Position numbers and translations under genes: made by a program. A DNA stretch of 64,000 nt from Cardiocondyla obscurior (lineage: Eukaryota; Arthropoda; Insecta; Hymenoptera; Formicidae): positions 2,542,001 to 2,606,000 of the forward strand of contig NC_091867.1 in assembly GCF_019399895.1 (NCBI RefSeq), read 5' to 3'. Below the pieces are notes generated by a model. The model searched no databases and was not told the DNA's origin. It was given only the letters and a program-made list of their open reading frames with translations. Within the stretch, counting starts at the first letter, position 1, and every line of letters begins with the position of its first letter. Below are positions 49,148 through 59,700 of the stretch, in pieces.

Positions 49148-51749
49148 ATGGAAAATAACAAACAGGCACTGTCAAACGGCACCGCAAAGCCGAGCACGTC
49201 GGACGATAAGAATGACATACAAATGGTACTGGCGAAAATGATGGAAGAGAAGCATACGTATACGTATAAGAAATTGGTGGTACCGCCGTCCATGCGAAGT
49301 ATTTACTGGAAATTCTTTGGCTTTCCAGCCACCGAGGAGGGCGACATCCTCACGAAAGTGAAAATCGTCTGCATACTCTGCAAGACACAGATTGCTTACA
49401 ATCGCAACACCAGTAATCTTCGCATGCACTTACAGAACAAACATGCTCAGGATTTGATGGATCTGGAATCGTCGACTCTGCCATCCACGAAACAGATCTT
49501 GCCACAAGATAACAAGGAGAGGAAAATACAGAAAAAATTGCTAAAGGGAGGCCTGAGCCCTGCCAAATATATTTATACCACTAATACGGATGGTACTGTT
49601 CAAATAGATGGTGATATACAGTTTGTTACAGATCCTAACATTAGTCTGTCAAATATGGAAGATGATATTACCATTGGCCAACCACTGAGAGTAATGTTCA
49701 AGGGAGGATCTAATAATGGTCAAAATGTAGCATTTCTCATGTCTGAGGAGAATGTAACAAATCAGTCAATGGACGTGAAAACCATGTCTGACGCGATCGC
49801 GGAATTTATAATAATGGACTTGCAATTACCTGAGATTGTAGAAGGACGTGGATTTCAAAGATTGGTTGCAACTTTGCGCTCGCCGTGCGAAATCCCTAAC
49901 AAAAGCAAGCTAGAAGAGGAAATAATACCGAGAATATACGATAGTTTTCGAGAGTCAGTAGCCAACTCTTTGTCTTGTGCTGCTTTAGAGCTGGCATTGA
50001 CAATTGAGGAGTGGCAGTCAAATAATAATGAGAGTTTTGTTACTCTGTCGGTTTATTATCAAAATACTGAAGAGGCTACCTTAGAATGTAAGATTTTGAG
50101 TACACTTCATGCACCAGCAGATTGGGAAGAATTTCAATGGACTAGTGTCATAGAGTCTCTATTATTTGAATGGGATATTAAAATAGAGAGGATAACAGCT
50201 GTGGTTGTTAGTACTTCTAGAGCAGAGTTATTCCAGGCTCTAACTAATCGTGGCTTGACTGTAATACCATGTTTGCTGTATACCTTGCAAGTGTGTGCAC
50301 AAGCCTGTTTTGAACATTCTGAAGTATCCATTACATTATCTAAATGCAGATCAGTCATAGGTGCTATCATAAGTCATCCAGCAGCACTTGCAGCATTGAC
50401 TATGCAAGAACAATTGTCTTCAGAGGTATCTTTATGCATATAAATTAATATTTATTATGAAATATTTTGTAGCACATATAAATACAACATTTTTACATAA
50501 GTATAAAGTTGTATTTATATGCACTACAAAGACAAACCATTTTTATATATGTTTTCTAATAGTTATTTTTTTTTTAGTTGGATGACAGTACTATATTATT
50601 GGATTATCCAGCTGTATGGATATCAACGTATACGATGCTGGAACAAATGATCGCGCGTCGTGATATGATTATATCGATATTAGAAAGTATGGAAGGGATA
50701 GATCAAGAAATGTTTGAAATCACTAACGAGCAATGGAAGATTATGGAAGACATTGTAAATGTTCTTGAACCATTTAAAGTTACTATTATGACGTTAAGTG
50801 AGGAGAAAATGCCTCTGATATCTTTGTTGAAACCACTACTTTGGCAACTTGTGTCTTCGCATCTTAAAGTAAAAGAATCGGATAGTGATACTGCGAAGAC
50901 GTTCAAAGAATCTTTGTCGAAGATGTTATATGACCGATACGCAGATTATAATGTCACATTGCTTCTGCAAATTGCCACTACTTTAGATCCAAGGTATTTT
51001 ATCACAAAAGTATTTTTTAATTTATTATTTATGGATATATATATTTATTTCTGAACAAGTCAAGAAACGCGGTCTCGCTTTTATGATACATCGTGTAACA
51101 CAAAGTTAACATGTTTAAAAAATTAATATTTTATGTTATGCATATATATTTACTTTTTACTTTATATTATATAGATTTAAAGCAATGCCATATGTTACTG
51201 AAGAGGATAAAAGCATAGTAAGCACTCCCATAAAGGAAATGCTGACGAAATTGATTCAGGAAGAATCTGGAGAAGTTTCTGTAAAAATAGAAGATGAGAC
51301 ACCAAGTAAAAAAGCTAGACTCTCAGGTAGTTTTTTTTTTTTTTTTAAGAAAATTGCAGATAATATATCTATTTACATAAGCACTAAAATAAATATTTGA
51401 AATCGATTTTTAATTAATAGGTATGGAGTTTTTACTTGGTAGTTTGTGCACCACAAAGGCTGGTATGCCTGCAGAGGAAAAGGCTGATCTCGAGATTGTG
51501 CAATATCAGTCTGAACCTACGGCACCTCTCGATTATTGCCCCTTGCGATGGTGGTCGAAAGTATCTGCTAAATGTCCGAATCTGGCGAAATTAGTAAGTA
51601 GATATCATTGTGTGCCCGCCTGCTGTGCACCACCTTCGCGCATTCCGCCGGACGTACAGATTCAATATGATACAAAACGAGCAACCTTGCCACCTCACCT
51701 AATTGACAAATTAATTTTTTTACATGGCAATCATACCATGCAGGTATAA
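49148..51749 (+). CDS. BED-finger, hAT-transposase-derived protein of the ZBED1/DREF type
   Basis: Probable orthologue of human ZBED1 and fly DREF, a nuclear factor that activates replication, ribosomal and housekeeping genes. Four exons, 49148-50425, 50578-50993, 51175-51326 and 51421-51749, give 724 aa (ZBED1 694, fly DREF about 709). The BED finger C75-x2-C78-x15-H94-x4-H99 lies in a block (WKFFGF, then AYNRNTSNLRMHLQNKH) closely like ZBED1. The hAT RNase H-like fold follows, with LLQIATTLDPRFKAMPYVT and the C-terminal dimerisation region PLRWWSKVSAKCPNLAKLV and RATLPPHLIDKLIFLHGN. Acidic residues expected for catalysis appear replaced (TIEEW for STDMW; STSRAEL at the second site), so it is a domesticated factor. 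The stop follows a cryptic donor-like CAG|GTATAA, so a further exon is possible but not needed. Confidence 0.85.
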
Positions 51750-52975
51750 AAATAATTTTTAAAACTATGAGACGTTGCCTGAAAAATGCCTCGCTTATAC
51801 ATAGAATACTTTTATTAAAAATGTATTAAGATTACTTGTAACAGTTTAACAAAGCAAAAAATCAGTAAAATAAATTCGCAATCTCTTTTTGTAAGATCGA
51901 AATAATACATAAACAAGTAAATTATGTACGATTTTCTTTAATTTTGTATACACTGTACGTGTTATATAATATGGTACCTAAAATGCAAAAAATTTTAACT
52001 TTGTTTTTACTTTTATTGAATGCAACATTCCTAAAATTCAATATAAAAATTATTATTGCTTTAAAACAAATAAAGAGCAAGATATCTTAGTGTTTTTATT
52101 AAATGAATAATGTAATGTTTAATAAGTTTTTATTAAATTATTAAGATTAGAAAGATACGTGAAATATCTTTCTAACATATAATATTTAAATGTTAAACAT
52201 TAAATAGTGTGTAAACTGTTTTTATATAAAGTTCTAAAATTTCTTAAAAAAAAAAAATAAACAGAATTTTCCACTTTACACATAATAAAAAGTATTTAAA
52301 TATTTTAAAACTTTTCAATAAAAAAATACAATTGCTCTATTTTAGTAAAGTTTGTATATTTTAATATGTCGAATTCACAAGTTGAAAAATAAGTATTAAG
52401 AATCGTGTGGGCGTTAATAAAACTTATTAAAAAATATGTACATATAATACAATTGTAAAGTTATAGTTAATATAAATATCATTTAGTGATTTATGTTTTA
52501 AGTCATGAATTTGATGTTTTTTTTAACATCGATTCGATAAAAAATCTAATCATAAATTTTATAAGTGTATATTATCATATAGGTACACTCACCGTCAGGA
52601 ATGGCATTCGTGGTGCTACGACGGCGGCTAGCGTACGTGATCTTGGCGTAGTGTGCATCGAATCTCACACGAAACGCGCGCGTAGATGTGTTGCATAGCA
52701 CCGATCACCGAGGACTGAGGGAGATCGCGGTCTACTACACCTCCCCGCACTCGGCGGCCGAGAGAGGGGGAAGTCACGTACGCCAGCCGCCGTCGCCGCT
52801 CGCCGCAGCAAATGCCATATCTGCTTTTCAGTGTACAACAAACGTATTATTATTGTAATTAATATTACATTATATGCCAACCTCGTTATTTCATTGATGT
52901 AATAAAATGATAAATTTTTACATATTCAAAGGTATTATATGAATTCTTTGTATCATTTTACATATGTACAAACAG
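51750..52975. other. Intergenic, 3' ends of DREF-like and TMEM138, with a MITE
   Basis: AT-rich spacer containing the DREF-like 3'UTR and MITE copy B at 52586-52833. No other gene seen. Confidence 0.6.
52586..52833. mobile_element. MITE copy B, TA-flanked terminal inverted repeats
   Basis: A 248-bp element. The left end CACTCACCGTCAGGAATGGC and the reverse complement of the right end CACTGAAAAGCAGATATGGC align, and both continue into a GCGRCGACGGCGGCT(A/G)GCGTACGTGA block. Flanked by TA (52584-52585 and 52834-52835). Much more GC-rich than its surroundings, non-coding, same family as 1888-2109. Confidence 0.8.
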
Positions 52976-53782
52976 TCACGGGATGCTTAACTGTTTCTGT
53001 ACCCAAGCGGAACCTTTGTAAAATCTTGGATCACCGATTCTCAGGGAGGCTCTTTTGTAGAAATAGTAATATAGCACGGCAACTATATGAAATTTTTAAG
53101 TTATTGTATACTGCAGTAAAACAAGGTTTTGATTTTTTTTAATGTTATACCTGTTCTGTGTGCAGAATAGAGAATGTGAAATCCTTTTGTCCAATAATGT
53201 TTTAACGGTGCCGACCAATGTATAGTGACGTGCCATGTATGCAAACTAATTGATAATATCATGTATATAATGCACAATACTAACGTCATACGAAATCTTG
53301 TGTACAGCAGCTGTATTAAACCGGCCTGAAAATTAAATACACTTTATATATCTTTGTCAAATATATAGAATATTGGAATAAAAACTTGTTAGCAGTAAGC
53401 AAAATCTTAACAGTACGCCAGCAAATTCAAACGGAATATTATAGCAAATTTGATAAAAATGTGTATGAACTACGATTCCATTTTGCTTGATATCATTTGA
53501 TTTTATGTTTACCTGGAAGATATAAGTGGAAAAGAAATTCACCAAGAGCAATGTGAGAGCAATGATAAGGCAGAAGTCCTGAATCCTGAAATGATATCGA
53601 TTAAACGACAATATATAAAAATAAAAATTGTCAACGTTCGCTACGTACACATAGAGTACCAGTAGATCTGTTGGATGCTGCCTGGCGAAGCTCGCAAATG
53701 AATTAACGCAAACGTCAAAGAGCAAGATAATATATTGCAAAATTACGATGGCCGTATACTGTCTTGTATTTAAGGAACTCAT
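52976..53782 (-). CDS. TMEM138: Transmembrane protein 138 (TMEM138)
   Basis: Small multi-pass membrane protein needed for primary cilium formation; human TMEM138 mutations cause Joubert syndrome. Four exons: 53782-53649, 53585-53513, 53325-53151 and 53082-52976. Phases sum to 163 codons (162 aa), exactly the length of human TMEM138. Homologous blocks in order: VILQYIILLFDVCVNSF, VIQDFCLIIALTLLLVNFFS, YMILSISLHTWHVTIHW, and the last exon VAVLYYYFYKRASLRIGDP (human VLYCYFYKRTAVRLGDP). Four hydrophobic helices. The first donor is GTACGT after CTCTATGT, chosen because it restores the VIQDF junction. Divergent from CHAF1B, with an X-box 142 bp upstream of the ATG. Confidence 0.92.
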
Positions 53783-53923
53783 TTGCCATTTGTAAAAAGG
53801 TACGCGGAATATAAATATAAGCCTAAAGTGCCTAAACTTGTACTCCTGCAGCCTGTACCTCCGTTGGCCTACGTGCCTTCGTATGCTTATCGTATTTATT
53901 GAGTTATTTGCGTCACGTCAACG

Positions 53924-53937
53924 GTTGCCGTGACAAC
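53924..53937. promoter_or_regulatory. RFX X-box-like motif
   Basis: GTTGCCGTGACAAC fits the palindromic X-box (GTTGCCATGGCAAC), with one mismatch in the second half site and one in the variable spacer. It lies 142 bp upstream of TMEM138, a ciliary gene; RFX factors control ciliary genes from nematodes to mammals. Confidence 0.55.
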
Positions 53938-53976
53938 CAACGACCTAACTTAATCTAATCCTCCATGAAAACCTCT

Positions 53977-53984
53977 TTTCGCGC
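53977..53984 (+). promoter_or_regulatory. E2F-type motif TTTCGCGC
   Basis: Exact match to the E2F consensus TTTSSCGC, 114 bp upstream of the CHAF1B ATG. CAF-1 subunits are S-phase genes, so the site is plausible. Confidence 0.5.
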
Positions 53985-54097
53985 GTACAGCGTGACAGCT
54001 TGAAGGTTAAACAAAATTGGCGGCGATAAGTTCGTTGTGCACCTGCGTTTCGTTTACGGCATCGAAACACGTGAATCGTACCTGTTGATCTCGAAGA

Positions 54098-56309
54098 ATG
54101 AAGTGCATTACTCCGGAAATTTCGTGGCACAATCGCGATCCAGTGCTGAGCGTCGATGTCCAGAGCGGATCATATAAAAACTCGAAAGGAGAAACGTTTT
54201 GGAGGGTAGCGACTGGAGGAGCGGATTGCCACGTTTTGGTGATATAATTGTTATATTTATTATATTTATCTTGAGTAAGGCCAAAGAAAATAATTTTTTT
54301 ATTTTGATGTTTTACGATATATACGTTACTATAACACTATGCACGAAATAACATTGCAAAAATATTATATAATATTCTATTAAAAAATATTAGCATAATA
54401 TATAATTCATTCAGACGCTTATTTAAAAAACTTTTTCTCATGTATTCATTTAATTACGATTATGCATTTGAAGATAGCAATTTAAATGTTTGTTTAAATG
54501 CAGATTTGGCACTTGACAACTACTGAACATGGTGGAGCTACTGCAAACTTTGCAGCAGATTTGGAACGTCATCAGAGAGCAGTAAATGTTGTAAGATTTT
54601 CTCCATCAAGGGAAATTCTAGCGTCAGGAGATGATGGTTGGGCATATTATTTTTATATTTATTATTTCTGCTTTGTTAAGTAAATTCTAAAATAAATCTG
54701 AATTTAATTTATAGAATCAGTTATTATTTTGTGGAAAATGAAGGAAAAACGAGACTCCTCTCCACCATCAAATGATACTGAAAACAGTGAGCAATGGACT
54801 TCTTGGAAAGTATTAAGAGGTCATATTGAAGATATTTATGATATTAGTTGGTCACCAGATTCTAATTTCTTGATCTCTGGATCTGTTGACAATACTGCAA
54901 TAATGTGGGATATTAAGAAGGGTCACAAAACTGCAATATTACAAGATCACAAGGGTTTTGTTCAAGGAGTATCTTGGGATCCTTGCAATCAATATGTATG
55001 CACTATTAGTACAGACAGGTATACAAATCTACAATTATAAATTATGTATATAATAAAATATTTTCTGAATTGTGAATCAGAATTATTTTCATTATTTTTA
55101 AATTACTTTCAGACACTGCCGTTTAATAAGTATTGCTACAAAGAAAGTCGTTCAGCGAGTTTACAAGTCTAAAATTCCGACACCACCCGGCAGCTCATTA
55201 GAGGGAAAACTCGTGCGTTTATTTTACGATGACACCTTTAAATCATTCTTCCGTAGGTTGACTTTCTCTATAGATGGATCCTTAATCTTTGTACCGTCCG
55301 GAATAATCGAATCGCAGGATACTACAGAGACGATATCAAATGCGATAATTGTTTTTTCTAGAGAGGATATAAGAGAGTCAGTATTTAAGAATTTAATGAC
55401 TTCAAGTGTCTAACTTTAAAACATTAAAATTTTAAAAAACCACAATAAAAAAATGATAAAAGTGCTTTTTTTAGACCAATAATAATTTTGCCTACTTTAA
55501 ATGAATGTACTATAGCAGTACGATGCTGCCCTGTATATTTTGAGTTGCGAGAAGATGGACCAGATGCTTTGATATCGTTGCCTTATAGAATGGTAATCGC
55601 CGTTGCAACACAGAGCTCTATATTACTGTATGACACGCAACAAATTTCTCCGATCGGCTTAGTATCGCTTATTCATTACGGCCGACTAAATGATTTGTCA
55701 TGGTATATTAATTATTAATATGTTTACTATTTGACTTATTTTCAGATTTTAATAACTCTTTTTCTTTTTTTTTTTTTTAGGTCTAGCGATGGTCAAATTC
55801 TAATTGCGTCTTCTAGCGATGGTTACTGTTCTATAATACACTTTGAAAAAGATGAATTAGGTAAAGTTTATAAAAAAGAAATTTCTATACGAGGGAGTAC
55901 AGTAATAAATAAAACATCCAAAAGTTTTGGCAAAAAATCTTCGAGCAGTATAATCAATGTCAAAAACGTTCCAACATTCGATGTGGATGATTGTGCAATG
56001 GACATCGAACTTGTAAAAAACGATACAGTTGACACGAAAGTAGAAACTCGATCTGAAGAAATTAATGAACAGAAAATGGATATAATCATAGATAGTAAAA
56101 ATAGATCTGAAAATGATTTTGAAATAGATAAGAAGTCAAATGAAGAAGAGACAGAAGATATCAAGTTAGTTTATGAAGAAAGTAATGAGACAACTAAAAT
56201 TAAGAATACTCCATCAAAATCTAATGTTGCTCCTATTATATGTCACAAAACTCCCAGACGAGTAAAATTGATAACTTTGTCGAGTCCAAAAGGATTAAAA
56301 AAACAATAG
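54098..56309 (+). CDS. CHAF1B: Chromatin assembly factor 1 subunit B (CAF-1 p60/p105)
   Basis: WD40 subunit of CAF-1, which deposits H3-H4 behind the replication fork. Six exons: 54098-54238, 54504-54636, 54715-55018, 55113-55376, 55475-55702 and 55781-56309. These sum to 533 codons (532 aa; human 559). Exon 1 is short and starts MKCITPEISWHNRDPVLSVD. WD repeats include VNVVRFSPSREILASGDDES, IYDISWSPDSNFLISGSVD and VQGVSWDPCNQYVCTIS. The family block TIAVRCCPVYFELR follows. Exon 4 is joined through GA|GTCAGT, which restores DIREPIIIL. The C-terminal tail is acidic/Lys-rich and ends with KTPRRVKL near residue 513, matching the B-like ASF1-binding motif. Divergent from TMEM138. Confidence 0.93.
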
Positions 56310-56795
56310 CTCATAAAAAAGTAAGATATTAAGATTTTCTATGTAGTCTAGTTATGTAATTATTTTTACTATATACAACATTACTTAGAACATAAAAAAT
56401 ATTGTCTAAAATCAATATTTATGACATATAAATTTGTAATCATAAATATTGAATGAAAGAATGTGTGTATTTCTATACAGTCTTCAATCTCAGATGGAGT
56501 TTGAAGAGGATCGCGTTACCTTGAACCATTCCCAAGAAAACTGTCTATAACGGACAGTGCACCTTGTACGCGGATGCGCACCCGTATATGCAATTGTCGT
56601 GGGTGCTATAGTAGCACAAGCTGATCTGTCGCTTACGAACTTCGGTTTACAGACAGATACCGTATATAGCGCTACTATTAAATGGCGAAGCGTAGTGATC
56701 GTGCTATCCACGAAGTCAGACAGTGATCGAGTCGTGGCACGGTCCGACACGCTGCTTGCTATCGAGTGTAATAATCGGCTAATAATCGGAAAAAA
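56310..56795. promoter_or_regulatory. CHAF1B 3' flank and alpha-tubulin promoter/5'UTR
   Basis: The spacer between the CHAF1B stop and the tubulin ATG at 56796. The last ~250 bases, with a long frame ending in the ATG exon, are probably tubulin 5'UTR. Confidence 0.45.
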
Positions 56796-59700
56796 ATGGT
56801 GAGTATTTTATTTCTTTACTACTCTTTCCATCAATACCAAATGATTTCATTTATATTCATGATGAAAAACATATACATCTTGTATTTTTGATAAAAAGAT
56901 CTGTTTTAATATAATTTAATAATCAGAATTGAGACAGTTTGTAGAAGAAATTGCTTTCAAAATAAGAATTTTTTTAAAAGGCACAACATGCGATCGTAAC
57001 AACATAAACTCATGCTATTTTTTTATTTCTCTGTAATTTTTATGCTTCTGTTAATTGAGGTACAATTTTTTTCAAACAACCGTGTTAAAATAGAAAAAAA
57101 GTCATATAATAACACATTTAACATTTAAGCACATTTTAGATACCTTTCGAGTTTTTTATGCTTATAATTGCAATTGTTTTTTAAATACCATATTACTTTT
57201 TGTTCATGTGTAAAAATTATTAAATGAGTCATAGGTTACAATATAATTTTTTTATTGATTTGTTACGCAAATGTATACCTTTGTAAACATTCTAATAACG
57301 GGAATCGTACGTCTTTATACAATAGTACTTACAGTTCTTAGTAAAGCGTATCACATGCACGCTATACACGTCATACAGTACAAAGTGTACAGCTTGAGAA
57401 ATACCACTAGGCTCTTTTGAATGTTCACAATAGTTTATGAGGCTAATTAAAAGTTTTCTCGACTGAATTAAATGAGCACGAAGAAAATACAAATACTGAT
57501 TGAACAAAATTTCTGCGTAAAAATAATTTTTTATATGGTGCATTTTTATTTTATTAAATGTAATACTTCATGCGAATGTTAAAAACTATATTTGTTTAAT
57601 GAAGTTTTTTGCATAAATTTATTAATTTGTTATTTTAATAGAAAATGAATAATCCGTAAGCTTTTAAAAACTAATTATTTAATATATTTTTTATAATATT
57701 AAAAGAAATTTAAATATTAATTCTTTCAACATTAATTTTTTTTATATTTTCTCGTGTATTTCAAAACGCTACACGCGAAACTCAAATTATGAAGTATCGA
57801 TCCCTGCTACGAATACATGTCGATATCTTTACATTAGTAAAATATTGTTTCTGAAATTTTACAATTTCTTCTCTAAATCTTAAATCAAATTTTGTTACTC
57901 ATTTATTTTAGTCGTTTAAAAAGAATTAAACAGAACTAGAAATTAGACTTTATGTCACAATTGAGTAAATTATTAAAATAATTCCTTTTGAAGTCTGTAA
58001 CTATCTGAAAAGACAACAAATATTAATATGGCTTATTTCTTGCTTGTTTTTTTCTAAAAATTGTTCTAACTGCATCATTTAAGACGTCCAAGCATTTGCA
58101 ATATTAAGACAATTTTATATTAAAACTGTCGAATATTTTCTTCGAGAGAAAAAATGATATTCTTTCAAAACATAAGGTGAATCGTACCCTACCTAAACTG
58201 TTTTAAGAACTAATGTACATTTGTGATCTCACGCCCATTTTTGAGATTACAATGAAATCTCTTCGGTGAATCGTGCAATTGTGTCATATGCAAGTGTGCA
58301 GTTTGATATTCGATTAAGCTGCTATGGTTACAGTGTGTCAACCTGTAAAAAATCGATTTTTACCGTACTATGCAGATATAGAGCGTATAATATCGTATCA
58401 CGCGCGAGACGACACTCAACCCATGTGCGTCCGCAAGTCAGGAAGTAGGCCGGCTATAGACATATCAATATAAATGCTCACTTTTAGGGTACAACTGAAT
58501 TATCCATGGGGGACACATTAGGTCAAGGTGGTATTTTTCTACCAGACCTTGTTGACAGATAAAGCCGTTGCTTTAGTCGACGATGCTTTGGGTTCCAGTA
58601 ATCACCCCTTGTTAAGCATAGCTCGTTCTTTACTCAGATAATCTCGTTAGGCTTGTTAACTCCCTTCAATGAATCTTACTTAATCGTGTGCTTTTAATCA
58701 GGAGTTTATTAATAACAATAAAATTATGGAGAAATTTGTATTAAACTGATCAATTACGAAATTTAATCACTGCGAGTAAGTGTTTTGTGCAAGAAAAGTC
58801 TAAAATTTATTAAAGAAAACGATCAGTGTGAGCAGGACATCTTTGTATCTTGATATTGTTGAAACATTTTACGTGATACATTTGTTGTGAATAGATGCCT
58901 TGGTAATTATTCTACATTCATTTAATTAACGTGGAAACAAACTCTTTTAAAAGATGGCAAAAAAGGTAACTAACAAAATACAAAACGTTGATATTTAAGA
59001 AAGTATGGAGATACATAAAGAACGTTGTAAAATTAATAAAATTTTAATAACGTTCTTTATTTTAAAATTATCTGCTAAATTTTTTTAATAACTGATACTA
59101 ATTAAAATAAGTTCTTATTTATAAATTAAAAATGTTAGTAAAATTTTGCTAGATATACTTCCGAAATATCCTAAGTAATATTCAATTTTTAACGATTTTT
59201 GCTCACATTGCTGTTATAGACCCTTACACGGTAAAGACCGTCGTGAATTTTTTAACTGTCTAAGGTGATAATCGTACCTAAACGTAGTATGATATAAGCA
59301 CAACGCTTATGTGACGTAATCGAATGGTTCTAATATCGTTATAACGATCAATATTTTAAAACGTTAAGCCAAGTTTTCGATTACCACTAAAAGACAATTT
59401 TTTTTTTTTAATATATTGCTATCTTTTTTTTTTTAAGCAAAAAATTTTATTCTAGTCAAATGAGAGAAGATTAAAGATATAAGAAATATTTCTTTACCTG
59501 TAGCGGGAATGCATATCCATTCACATAGGACAAGCGGGCGTGCAGATGGGAAATGCTTGTTGGGAGCTCTACTGTCTAGAGCACGGTATTCACCCAGATG
59601 GACAGATGCCCAGTGATACTAATAGTTCCGGAGACGATTCCTTTAACGCGTTCTTCTCCGAAACGGGCTCAGGGAAGCATGTTCCGCGAGCAGTTTTGGT

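Larger units (their letters stand above)
53783..54097. promoter_or_regulatory. Divergent promoter TMEM138 / CHAF1B
   Basis: Only 315 bp separate the two start codons. It holds an X-box-like site (53924-53937) and an exact E2F-type octamer (53977-53984), plus an E-box CACGTG near 54068-54073. The motifs are separately listed; activity is inferred. Confidence 0.6.

Noticed and set aside
56557..56802. An 81-aa plus-strand frame ending at the tubulin ATG exon
   Set aside because: The last part is the tubulin 5'UTR and its ATG|GTGAGT donor; the frame has no homology of its own.
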